DNA of 64,000 bases, from assembly GCF_900129295.1 (NCBI RefSeq), contig NZ_FQUU01000005.1, positions 62,001 to 126,000 on the forward strand, read 5' to 3'. Each line of letters begins with the position of its first letter. The first letter of the stretch is position 1. Shown one piece after another: positions 54,311-61,878 of the stretch. The position numbers and the translations under genes were made by a program. Under the pieces are notes generated by a model. That model saw only the letters and a program-made list of their open reading frames with translations, had not been told where the DNA came from and did no database searches. The stretch is from Flavisolibacter ginsengisoli DSM 18119. GTDB lineage: Bacteria > Bacteroidota > Bacteroidia > Chitinophagales > Chitinophagaceae.

Positions 54311-54513
54311 GGTAGTCAATTGCAGTCAGTAAAATATTCTGTGTGAACTATTTATTAATGCAGGCGTTCAATAATCACCTGGGGTCCCCCTGGCTAACTC
54401 ACAAAGCTCAAAAGGGTAGACCCCTGGTGGAGTGTCAGTATTTTTAAATTTAGGAGGGCCTTCTGCATCGTGCCATCATTTGTACGTATAGGTAATGACG
54501 TTATCCGTTGAAC

Positions 54514-54619
54514 AAAATCCCCCTTTGGCAATCTTACAATGTGCGGAGTGACCGAGGTCCCCCTTTGAAGGGGGAAAGTAGACAGTCTGCATATCGAACG
54601 CGTACAAAAGGGGGATTTT
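54514..54619. repeat. Nested-hairpin element, copy 1
   Basis: Outer 13-bp inverted repeats (AAAATCCCCCTTT at 54514-54526 and its complement at 54607-54619) enclose an inner 8-bp hairpin (TCCCCCTT-TG-AAGGGGGA, 54558-54575). About 105 bases; a second copy lies at 63659. The stretch from 54344 to 54483 before it, absent from the second copy, holds an imperfect 11-bp hairpin (54376-54386 with 54419-54429). No gene is supported between 53643 and 54780. Confidence 0.8.
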
Positions 54620-54780
54620 CTAACTGTAAAGAGCAAGTCAAAATGGAAAAGGTCATCTTTTGCAAGTTCTGCAAACTGGTTTGTACTGTTGAACGACGCA
54701 TTGCCTCGCCCTGCTGCCGCAAAACTGAATTTGACATGTCGGTTTTTGCCAATGGATTTACATCAACTTTAAATTACTTG

Positions 54781-55173
54781 TCATCTTGCTTTATAAATTA
54801 GTGTCACCTCCTGAACTATATTTTCTTGTATAAAAGTTCGTAGTTTTTTGTCATAGTCAATTTGTAAAGTGTCAGATGATAACCATGTAAAATTTATAGA
54901 TGATGAGTCCAGCCACGTTTTGCCATGATCTGTGTCAACCGTAAAAGCATTTCCAACTTCTCCTTTGTCAAGTGTATGGTCATTGTCGCAAACTGTTACT
55001 TGATATGAGTCAGTGACAGTCGCACCAGCTTCCTTTAAAAATAAAATTGCTTTTTTGTGATGTCGCTTGTTTGAACTTTCCTTTATTAATGTGTTTGTCC
55101 CTGTGTTGCTCATTAAAGAACATGAACTCAAAGTAAATGACAAGATGAATATTGCCTCTGGGAATTTAAGCAT
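54781..55173 (-). CDS. Small lipoprotein (DUF5412-like)
   Basis: A 130-residue product with a lipoprotein signal ending L-S-S-C (residue 18). The mature part has K-A-I-L-F-L-K-E-A-G-A-T-V-T-D-S-Y-Q-V-T-V and a beta-rich rest, reminiscent of DUF5412-type small lipoproteins; I am not certain of the family. It is the last of three small secreted or lipoprotein genes on the minus strand in an AT-rich stretch. No promoter or terminator is evident. Confidence 0.6.
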   Translation of the reverse strand: MLKFPEAIFILSFTLSSCSLMSNTGTNTLIKESSNKRHHKKAILFLKEAGATVTDSYQVTVCDNDHTLDKGEVGNAFTVDTDHGKTWLDSSSINFTWLSSDTLQIDYDKKLRTFIQENIVQEVTLIYKAR

Positions 55174-55194
55174 GTGTCAAATGTGCTGGCATGT

Positions 55195-55240
55195 AACGGA
55201 CAAGGCTTGCCGAAATGCCGGCATTCCTTGTTCTGTCGTT
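55195..55240. other. Imperfect hairpin between lipoprotein genes
   Basis: Arms AACGGACAAGG and CCTTGTTCTGTCGTT pair with unpaired extra bases, around an inner TGCCG/CGGCA stem and a 6-nt loop. Two stem boxes with bulges and AAC/GTT ends recall integron attC sites, but it is short and the core triplets fit imperfectly. Confidence 0.4.
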
Positions 55241-55333
55241 TGATTAAAGATATAAAGTCAAATAGAAATACAAAAGCCTGGATATTATTCTTAAACCGGC
55301 AATGGAGTAAGGCTATTTTGTGGGTTCGTGCAC

Positions 55334-55693
55334 TCAATATTTCTGTCTTAAGAGTAAAGTGTCATCCATTATTTCTACTACGGTAAATTTCTCCAATGAC
55401 GCGCCATTAGAGAAGTACCCAAATATTTTTGATACTTGTTTATCTCTCTGTTTGAACATAATTCCATAAGCTCCGTCAGTACCCTGTTCGTCCATAGATA
55501 ATTTATACCGCACCTCTTCTCCAGGTTTAAGACTCAGAAAATGCCTTGTTTTGATGTTACTTGGCATGAAATATAAAGAGTCAATTTTTGAGTTGCTTTT
55601 GTTATAAACAATAAACCTTGCTTTCCCCATATCATGACAGGACATCATGGAGAAAAGTAAAATACCAAAACAGCCTTTTAGTAATGTTTTCAT
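55334..55693 (-). CDS. Small lipoprotein of unknown function
   Basis: A 119-residue product; the ATG at MKTLLKG gives a hydrophobic leader and lipobox S-M-M-S-C. The mature part is beta-rich with L-S-L-K-P-G-E-E-V-R-Y-K-L and ends T-L-L-L-R-Q-K-Y. No family recognised. It starts 34 bases after the stop of the next secreted-protein gene, probably in the same transcript; overall base composition is more AT-rich than the housekeeping genes. Confidence 0.65.
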   Translation of the reverse strand: MKTLLKGCFGILLFSMMSCHDMGKARFIVYNKSNSKIDSLYFMPSNIKTRHFLSLKPGEEVRYKLSMDEQGTDGAYGIMFKQRDKQVSKIFGYFSNGASLEKFTVVEIMDDTLLLRQKY

Positions 55694-55727
55694 ATCATAA
55701 CGCAAATGCATTTGTTGGCAGCAGTAA

Positions 55728-56237
55728 TTAGTCAAACAGCTCGTCTCCAATTTCTAACAGACTATTATCTCTAAAGTCTACCAAAGTTCCCTTCCGTGTT
55801 TTCCTGTTGCCCTTTATGTTGGTTGTTTTTTCTGTTTTCAGATTAATAACTTTTATTCCGATTTTCTGTTTATTTCCAACAGCAAAATAAGTGTCATAAA
55901 TAACGTACTTAAAATCTTTGTTCGTAAATACTATATAATTCAAATCCATCCCTTCATTTTTTGTCCCGCCACCACGCAAGTAGAATGAGTATGTAAAACT
56001 TTTCCAACTACTTTTTGATTTGTCAGGAAATTCAAATTCTATTTTGTCTCTTGTCCCGAATCTGTAAATGATGTATTTATTTGCCGAGTCTTTATTTAAT
56101 GTCACCTGTTTTCCGTTGTAAGTGTCAAATGAAAAAATCACGGTCTCGTTTGGCAAAGTAAAAGTCTGACAAAATATCCTTGTGGATAAGGTTAAAAGAA
56201 CAAGTAAGATACTAGATCGAATAATCTGAAAAGTCAT
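55728..56237 (-). CDS. Exported protein of unknown function
   Basis: A 169-residue product with a signal peptide (M-T-F-Q-I-I-R-S-S-I-L-L-V-L-L-T-L-S-T-R-I) and a beta-rich mature part: T-V-I-F-S-F-D-T-Y-N-G-K-Q-V, F-Y-L-R-G-G-G-T-K-N-E-G and V-D-F-R-D-N-S-L-L-E-I-G. I do not recognise a family. It is the first of the run of three small envelope genes and lies about 270 bases beyond the peptidase gene's stop on the same strand side. Confidence 0.65.
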   Translation of the reverse strand: MTFQIIRSSILLVLLTLSTRIFCQTFTLPNETVIFSFDTYNGKQVTLNKDSANKYIIYRFGTRDKIEFEFPDKSKSSWKSFTYSFYLRGGGTKNEGMDLNYIVFTNKDFKYVIYDTYFAVGNKQKIGIKVINLKTEKTTNIKGNRKTRKGTLVDFRDNSLLEIGDELFD

Positions 56238-56504
56238 AGTATAAGATGTCAATGAGTGCGACCAATTTAATCTCTTTTAGTTTATCCAATGCTGCCAGAT
56301 AAGTGTTGTTGAAATAATCTAAAAGTCTGTGTTTCTTCAGCTTCACTTGTGCTTTGTTGCCGATTAAAGTTTTGTTGTTCAATTTAGTACTTCAGCCACT
56401 CATTTACAAACGCTATATTGTGCGTATTTTCATTAATGTTTCGCTTTATCTTAATCCTGCTTTTTCAAGAAATTCAATACAAATTGAATGGGGGTTTGCC
56501 CTTT

Positions 56505-58226
56505 TTAAGGTTTAAGAACCTTTACAACCATCCTTCCATTCTTATTATATCGATCCAATAAACGTTTTAACCCAGCCTGGGCTTCTTCTATTGAATTGTA
56601 ACTATTGATATCATTTGTACATCCTGTAGCATTTTTACATGCTTGCTTAACTTTTATAGCAGTTGCTCTGACTCTGTCTAAAAATTCCGTTGTTAAGCAA
56701 GTGATTTGCGCAACCTCAGTGTGTACAATCATATTATTTTGAGAGGAGCCGATATCCGCCATTGGCCTGGAAATGACATAATAGTAATACGTTTTGGTTA
56801 CCGGTATGTTGTTGTTAGCTGCTGAAAACTCATCGGCGGGGATGCTGAGAGCCGAAACAGCATTTTGAAAGGCTTGATTGGACTCTAGGTATTTTTCACG
56901 CACCAGGTCAAACTTCGCTTTGTCACTGACCACTTCCTTCAATGTTTGCTCAAAAAATGTATAGTCGGTTTTCACCGCAGGAGAAAGCAGCAGCACTTTT
57001 AGCCATGTCCACATCTTTTCCTCTCCAATCTCTTTTTCAATGGCTAAAAAAACAAGTGGTGCATAATAATATACGTACAACTCCCTGTTCCTGTAATCAG
57101 CTTCTGATCGAATTTTTTGCATTGGTACAGGAGTTAAATTGTTCATTGCCCGAACCTTTGATTTTAACTCGTCGTTGTACTTGCTATTGCTGATAAAGTT
57201 TTTGGTAATGCGCATGGCCAGAAACTCTGCAAAGCCTTCGGATATCATACCACGTGTTGCTGAATTGAAGGCACGGACCTTTCCAAAATAATAATGAGCC
57301 AGTTCATGCGCCATATATTGCAGAAAGCCAGTCCCTGTGCTTTTGTTTGCAAATGATTTCATGCCTTCATGCCAGCTCACACTAACAATGGTTGGATAGG
57401 ACGCAAACATCCACGAGTTATTTTTGGATACCGGCGTGGTTTGAATGTATACCGCTTTACCCTTATAGGGAATGCCTAATTTGTTTTCCAAGTATTTTTG
57501 ATAAGCATCAAGTGTATTTTCGAGTTGAGTAAGTTGTTGCTCGTCGGCATCCGGATTTAGAAAATAGTTGCCGTTAATCGCAACTGATTTAAAGTCACCC
57601 GAAAATAAGGTAAGGTCTTGTGGAGTGCTGCTTCTGACCTTCGCATGAGTGCCGGAAACGGGTTGACTACCATTTACATAGATCACGTTGCAATCATGAC
57701 AGGTTATATCAAGGTCGTATGTTACATTTTCATAACTCCTGTCCGTTTTAACATCATATAGTATCGGGCACCATGCACTCTGAATTCCATCGGCCCGTAA
57801 GGTTTTGCCATTGAAGGCAATATTGCCTCTCCAGTCTACTGCACTTGTGGTATCGGTAATCACTGGATACATTCCAACGTAATTAAAATGCACGGCATGC
57901 GGGAGATATTTTCCTGATTCATTGTAGGAAGGAATATAATAGGCCAATGATTCACCGGAAGATAAGGTATCATCTTGGGATCTTTCGTATCGAAGTGGTA
58001 GCATACCTGGTTCCGCATTTTTGATATACCGAATATTCATGCCGGAATTCAACCGCAAATAATAATCACTGAGCTGTGGCATATTTGACAATGTGAGGTC
58101 ACATTCAATAGTTCCTTTTCTAACAGATATCAAGATACGTCCCTTTACATGTGGGATAGTATCTTGTCCATGTATGGCCATGTAAAACATTGAAGTAATC
58201 AGCACTAGTAAAATGGATTTTTTCAT
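56505..58226 (-). CDS. Secreted gluzincin (M1-like) metallopeptidase
   Basis: The 573-residue protein has a signal peptide (M-K-K-S-I-L-L-V-L-I-T-S-M-F-Y-M-A-I-H-G-Q), an N-terminal beta domain (about 25-215), and a thermolysin-like zinc domain with H307-E308-L-A-H311 and the third ligand E330 in I-S-E-G-F-A-E-F, the M1 spacing. The normal M1 exopeptidase G-x-M-E-N motif is not seen, so it may not be a true aminopeptidase. A C-terminal region of about 150 residues (after L-L-S-P-A-V-K-T-D-Y) has no recognised family. Lower GC than the trehalose operon suggests acquisition. It would act in the periplasm or be secreted. Confidence 0.75.
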   Translation of the reverse strand: MKKSILLVLITSMFYMAIHGQDTIPHVKGRILISVRKGTIECDLTLSNMPQLSDYYLRLNSGMNIRYIKNAEPGMLPLRYERSQDDTLSSGESLAYYIPSYNESGKYLPHAVHFNYVGMYPVITDTTSAVDWRGNIAFNGKTLRADGIQSAWCPILYDVKTDRSYENVTYDLDITCHDCNVIYVNGSQPVSGTHAKVRSSTPQDLTLFSGDFKSVAINGNYFLNPDADEQQLTQLENTLDAYQKYLENKLGIPYKGKAVYIQTTPVSKNNSWMFASYPTIVSVSWHEGMKSFANKSTGTGFLQYMAHELAHYYFGKVRAFNSATRGMISEGFAEFLAMRITKNFISNSKYNDELKSKVRAMNNLTPVPMQKIRSEADYRNRELYVYYYAPLVFLAIEKEIGEEKMWTWLKVLLLSPAVKTDYTFFEQTLKEVVSDKAKFDLVREKYLESNQAFQNAVSALSIPADEFSAANNNIPVTKTYYYYVISRPMADIGSSQNNMIVHTEVAQITCLTTEFLDRVRATAIKVKQACKNATGCTNDINSYNSIEEAQAGLKRLLDRYNKNGRMVVKVLKP

Positions 58227-58368
58227 ATTATGGGAATACTATAATAAATATAAGTTATGTAATGAGGATCAAATTTCCGGTCAGGATTTAGTTGATTTGT
58301 TAAAGGAAGTGCCGCACAACGAGAATATTTGCGAATGTTTTGTAGTACCTATTGAATTTGCTTTATAA
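58213..58368 (+). other. Possible short coding remnant
   Basis: A 51-codon frame (start M-D-F-F-I-L-W-E-Y-Y-N-K, end F-V-V-P-I-E-F-A-L) divergent from the peptidase gene and overlapping its start by 14 bases. The composition is protein-like in its second half (Q-D-L-V-D-L-L-K-E-V-P). It could be the C-terminal relic of a lost gene or chance. Confidence 0.25.
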
Positions 58369-58488
58369 AACGACATTCCCCGTCAACAAAATAAACATTA
58401 ATATAAAACAAGTTGGTAATATTCCTCTGTGATCCGCCCTGTCTCCCTGCTCCTGTGGTTCTTTTTCTCTGATTCCTGACTCCCGACT

Positions 58489-58511
58489 CACTACTGTCCG
58501 GTAAAAATCAA
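58489..58511. repeat. IS left terminal inverted repeat
   Basis: CACTACTGTCCGGTAAAAAT followed by CAA; the first six bases carry the single mismatch to the other end. Confidence 0.85.
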
Positions 58512-58580
58512 ATTACACTTTAGTATGGTTGATTTTTCTGGGTTTCGGTCTATAATTTCAATGGTTTTTTATTTCCAAGC

Positions 58581-59798
58581 CTATGGGGAAAAAAGTGACG
58601 GTGTATAAGTTTGAGGTATAATGAGCCTGCAGCGTTTTAATAATTCTTTTTCAGGCGATAGCAGGAACGTTTTCAGATGCATGTAGGTCATTAAATGTAA
58701 TCTCACCATACAAGCCAGATTAGAGAAGGACATTCTGCATTTGGTACCTTTCTTTATTATCTTAAGCAAGAGGTCTGCAATAAGCACTGCCCATATTTGT
58801 ATTTTGATTGCATTTTCGCTATCCCCTAAAAAGTATTTTAAAGGGAAATTCTGTTTGATGCGCTTGAACAAAAGCTCGATCTGCCAGCGTTTCTTATAGT
58901 AATTAGCCACACTTAATGGGGAGAGCCGCATGTTATTGGTTATGAACTCAAATAGCTTCCCTGTTTTGGGATCGATAAATCGCACCAGGCGAGCCGGTAC
59001 CTTAAGTGCTGTTTTTTTATTATTATGCCCCAACACAATCCGGGTATCTGAAAGCACTCCTTCAGCCTTATGGTGCTCATCAAGTGGGTTTTCTTTGACC
59101 ACTTCATATACCATTGCCGAGCGAAGGCGGGTTACCCAGGTAACCCCTTCATTGCTAAAGCGCAAGTAGCTGCTAAAGTTCGGATATCCCCTGTCAAAGA
59201 CAATGACAGAACCTTTTGGCAGGTGCACTTCGCGCAAAAACCGGGTGTCATTTGCCGTGGCAGCACTATAGCGTATCATACAAGGTACATCCTGGTCGCT
59301 TCTTAACAGGGTATGCACTTTAATGCCTCCCTTACGTCTCCCGTTCAAATCTGGCAGTCCCACACCCTGCAGGGTCTCTTTGAATAAGGTAATGGTTGTG
59401 GCATCAAAAATATAAAGGTGCTTAGGGTGTTCACCTGACCTGCTGTCCGATAAAAAATGCCCATACCGCTGTAGTAACTCCATGTAAATCGATTCAAAGA
59501 CTTCTGCCTTGCGCCTGGTGTTGGCATCAGAGATAGTGCTTCTGCGGGGATGATGCTTCATGCCCAAATGCCCAATCCTTTGTTCCCAGGCTAAAAGGCC
59601 AGTGCTTACTTCCCTTAAAGAGTTACATTGATTAAATACAGAGTAAAGAAGAGTTACAAGGTGCTCATATGTAGTGAAGCGCTTACAATAATAATCGGCC
59701 TTATGTTCATGCGCTATCCTTAATATCACTTGCTTGGGAAGAAAGGAAAGCACCTGGCAAAAGATCGGCTGTCCGGTAAAAAAAGTACCTTTATTCAT
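58581..59798 (-). CDS. IS4-family transposase with N-terminal DUF4372 domain
   Basis: The 405-residue transposase has an N-terminal DUF4372-like domain (F-F-T-G-Q-P-I-F-C-Q-V-L-S-F-L-P) and an RNase-H-like DDE core: D in L-Y-I-F-D-A-T-T-I-T-L-F, D in V-I-V-F-D-R-G-Y-P, and E in the Y-x-x-R-x-x-x-E-x6-K signature (Y-K-K-R-W-Q-I-E-L-L-F-K-R-I-K). The gene is intact, so the element may be active. A 13-bp copy of its terminal repeat overlaps the first codons. Confidence 0.93.
   Translation of the reverse strand: MNKGTFFTGQPIFCQVLSFLPKQVILRIAHEHKADYYCKRFTTYEHLVTLLYSVFNQCNSLREVSTGLLAWEQRIGHLGMKHHPRRSTISDANTRRKAEVFESIYMELLQRYGHFLSDSRSGEHPKHLYIFDATTITLFKETLQGVGLPDLNGRRKGGIKVHTLLRSDQDVPCMIRYSAATANDTRFLREVHLPKGSVIVFDRGYPNFSSYLRFSNEGVTWVTRLRSAMVYEVVKENPLDEHHKAEGVLSDTRIVLGHNNKKTALKVPARLVRFIDPKTGKLFEFITNNMRLSPLSVANYYKKRWQIELLFKRIKQNFPLKYFLGDSENAIKIQIWAVLIADLLLKIIKKGTKCRMSFSNLACMVRLHLMTYMHLKTFLLSPEKELLKRCRLIIPQTYTPSLFSP
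59770..59782 (+). repeat. Internal copy of the IS end sequence
   Basis: TGTCCGGTAAAAA is identical to the outer part of the terminal inverted repeat but lies inside the transposase gene near its start (it encodes F-F-T-G-Q). It is oriented like the left end, so with the right end it bounds a 119-bp stretch containing the promoter region. Confidence 0.7.
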
Positions 59799-59838
59799 TG
59801 GTAGTTTTGTTTGTGGTAAAATAAAAATACCAATTCAG

Positions 59839-59862
59839 GGAGGCTTCACGCCTCCTTTTTTT
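59839..59862. other. Hairpin upstream of the transposase start
   Basis: A 6-bp stem (GGAGGC-TTCAC-GCCTCC) followed by seven T on the plus strand. On the transposase transcript the stem would lie in the 5' leader. It may act as a terminator for antisense or read-through transcription, or shield the start. Confidence 0.6.
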
Positions 59863-59871
59863 ACCCAATTA

Positions 59872-59894
59872 TTGATTTTTACCGGACAATAGTG
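59872..59894. repeat. IS right terminal inverted repeat
   Basis: Complement of the left end except at one position; reads TTGATTTTTACCGGACA followed by ATAGTG. Confidence 0.85.
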
Positions 59895-59928
59895 CTCCCG
59901 ACTACAGGCTCCTGACTCCCGACTATTT

Positions 59929-60618
59929 CTACCAATCCATCCCCTCCCTATATCCCCTCCCGATAGGAATAGATATCCCGCTGACCTCCACTTCTTCCGA
60001 GGTGTAAGAGTCGATCTTGCTAAGGGAAATAATATAGGAACGGTGGATGCGTTTAAACTGGGTTGGAGGTAGCAGATCTTCGATCTCGTGTGTGCTCATT
60101 TTAGAAAGGTATTCGCCTTTGGTAGTGACGATCTTTATGTATTCACGCTGGCTTTCTATATAGATGATATCCTGGAATAAGACCTTTACCTTTTTCTTTT
60201 GCACATTCAGAAAAAGATGGTCTTTTGTTGCCCTTGCTTCTTCGTTTCCAGGAATGGCAGTCTTTGCTGTTTTCACTTTTGTTACCGCCACCAGGAAGCG
60301 CTCAAAATCAAATGGCTTCAATAAATAATCAGTCACGTTCATTTCAAATCCTTCCACGGCATATTGATGATAGGCCGTGGTAATAATAATAGCAGGTGGA
60401 TGGGTGAGCGTTTTTAGAAATGCCATACCTTTTAATTTAGGCAGGTGGATATCAAGGAAAATCAGATCTGCCTGGTGATCACGTAAATAATCAGTGGCCA
60501 GTATGGCATCTTTAAAGCTTCCATTGAGTTCAAGGAAGGGCACCTGGCTGATATAATCTGTCAATACTTTTACGGCTAGTGGCTCATCTTCAATAATGAT
60601 GCATTTGATCTTAGACAT
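59929..60618 (-). CDS. LytTR response regulator
   Basis: The 229-residue regulator has a receiver domain (acceptor D in I-F-L-D-I-H-L-P-K-L-K-G, and T-A-Y-H-Q-Y-A-V-E-G) and a LytTR DNA-binding domain (V-K-V-L-F-Q-D-I-I-Y-I-E-S, R-I-H-R-S-Y-I-I). It overlaps the kinase gene by 8 bases, so the pair is one operon. Targets are not evident; neighbours are the IS and the haloperoxidase-like gene. Confidence 0.93.
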   Translation of the reverse strand: MSKIKCIIIEDEPLAVKVLTDYISQVPFLELNGSFKDAILATDYLRDHQADLIFLDIHLPKLKGMAFLKTLTHPPAIIITTAYHQYAVEGFEMNVTDYLLKPFDFERFLVAVTKVKTAKTAIPGNEEARATKDHLFLNVQKKKVKVLFQDIIYIESQREYIKIVTTKGEYLSKMSTHEIEDLLPPTQFKRIHRSYIISLSKIDSYTSEEVEVSGISIPIGRGYREGMDW

Positions 60619-61666
60619 GGCTGCCCAGGTTTATATTTAAGGTAGCAATAAACATGGAATCCTGGTGTTTAACTGAGAGATGGTATTCCTTATACTGCAA
60701 TTCCAGTTGCCTCCTGAGGTTGGACAATCCAATATTTTCTTTGATGCCGTTTTCTGCTGTTGTTGCTTCCGTAGAATTCTTTACTATAAAAGATAACTGC
60801 CTTTGTTTCACGCTGAGATGAATATCAACAAAAGGCATTCCTCTTGTCTCAGATACACCGTGCTTGAATGCGTTTTCAACCAGTGGTACCAGGATCAGGG
60901 GTGGCACTGCCTGTTTCATGTCTTCCACATCGTAGTTGTAATTGATGCGCAATGATTCATCATACCGCAGTTTTTCCAGGGCTATGTAATCATTGATGAT
61001 TCGTAATTCCTGTTCGATGGCTATATAATCTCCACTGGTTTCGTACAGCATAAACCGGAGCAGTTTAGACAGGCGCAGGATGGATTCCGGTGCCAGGTCA
61101 GATTTGTCTCTTGCTAATGAGTAGATATTGTTGAGGGTGTTGAAAAGGAAGTGCGGGTTGGTTTGCGATTTCAAATAATTCAACTCGGCCTGTTGTTTTT
61201 CAATGAGCAGTTGTTGGGAAGCCTGTTTGAGTTTACTGTAGTTATAGGCATGCCTGACCAGTCCAAAAAAGAAAACAGAGAAGATGCCATGCGGTGCGAA
61301 ATAGGTCATTCCTTTTTCCATAGATGAAAAACTTTGCAATGCTGTGTATAGGCGCAGTAACAAGCCTATGCCCCTCCAGGCAAATAAGCCCACGGTGCAA
61401 AACATTAATAGCATCCATACAGTCACAATGCTGAGGATTATGGTGACAAGCAGGTATCTTCTTTTCTTTCTTAACCAGGGCAGCACATATTCGAAGAAGG
61501 TGAAATTGAGCAGGGTTAAATAGATTGCCAGCCAGACACTGTTTATAAAAATGGGGAGAAAAGATGCTGAAGAATTAGCGGTATCGATGATCAGCCACAA
61601 CAGGAAGTACGCTACACCCACCCATATATAAAACTTCAGGCGGTTCAAATCTATCGATATACTCAT
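60611..61666 (-). CDS. LytS-type sensor histidine kinase
   Basis: A 351-residue kinase with four membrane helices in the first 140 residues, a short linker (S-Q-Q-L-L-I-E-K-Q-Q), the H box Q-T-N-P-H-F-L-F-N-T-L-N-N-I-Y and the ATPase N box V-E-N-A-F-K-H-G, ending G-L-S-N-L-R-R-Q-L. The ATG at MSISID is preferred to a TTG fourteen codons upstream. It resembles the kinase at 50.4 kb in plan but is a distinct paralogue. It is divergent from the haloperoxidase-like gene, with a 212-base spacer. Confidence 0.92.
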   Translation of the reverse strand: MSISIDLNRLKFYIWVGVAYFLLWLIIDTANSSASFLPIFINSVWLAIYLTLLNFTFFEYVLPWLRKKRRYLLVTIILSIVTVWMLLMFCTVGLFAWRGIGLLLRLYTALQSFSSMEKGMTYFAPHGIFSVFFFGLVRHAYNYSKLKQASQQLLIEKQQAELNYLKSQTNPHFLFNTLNNIYSLARDKSDLAPESILRLSKLLRFMLYETSGDYIAIEQELRIINDYIALEKLRYDESLRINYNYDVEDMKQAVPPLILVPLVENAFKHGVSETRGMPFVDIHLSVKQRQLSFIVKNSTEATTAENGIKENIGLSNLRRQLELQYKEYHLSVKHQDSMFIATLNINLGSHV

Positions 61667-61878
61667 GTAGTTGATTAGATGATAAATATCGGCAAAACTT
61701 TCTCGCAAGCTTACAGCATCTGCAGAATAACCCTTGGTGTATATGAACGAGCCATTGTAGTCAACGGGTCAATCAAACAACTAATTCATGTAGTCTGTTT
61801 ACGTAGAGCTGTTGTTCATTGACACCAGGCTATAATGCATTCATCAATGGATTATTCTTGTATCAAATATTTAGCTAT

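Larger units (their letters stand above)
58489..59894. mobile_element. IS4-type insertion sequence, complete
   Basis: A 1406-base element with 23-bp terminal inverted repeats differing at one position, one transposase gene on the minus strand, and flanking copies of CTCCCGACT (58480-58488 and 59895-59903) that look like a 9-bp target duplication. The host DNA on both sides is itself a CTCCTGACTCCCGACT-type repeat, so the duplication may be partly pre-existing. Confidence 0.88.

Noticed and set aside
54508-54801. Open frame of 97 codons on the plus strand with several Cys
   Set aside because: It starts within the nested-hairpin repeat and its first half is repeat sequence; the Cys-rich second half has no start of its own with a ribosome site and overlaps the end of a convergent lipoprotein gene.
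55195-55240. Integron attC site
   Set aside because: Too short (46 bases), end triplets fit only with mismatches, and no integrase or second site is present; kept only as a hairpin.
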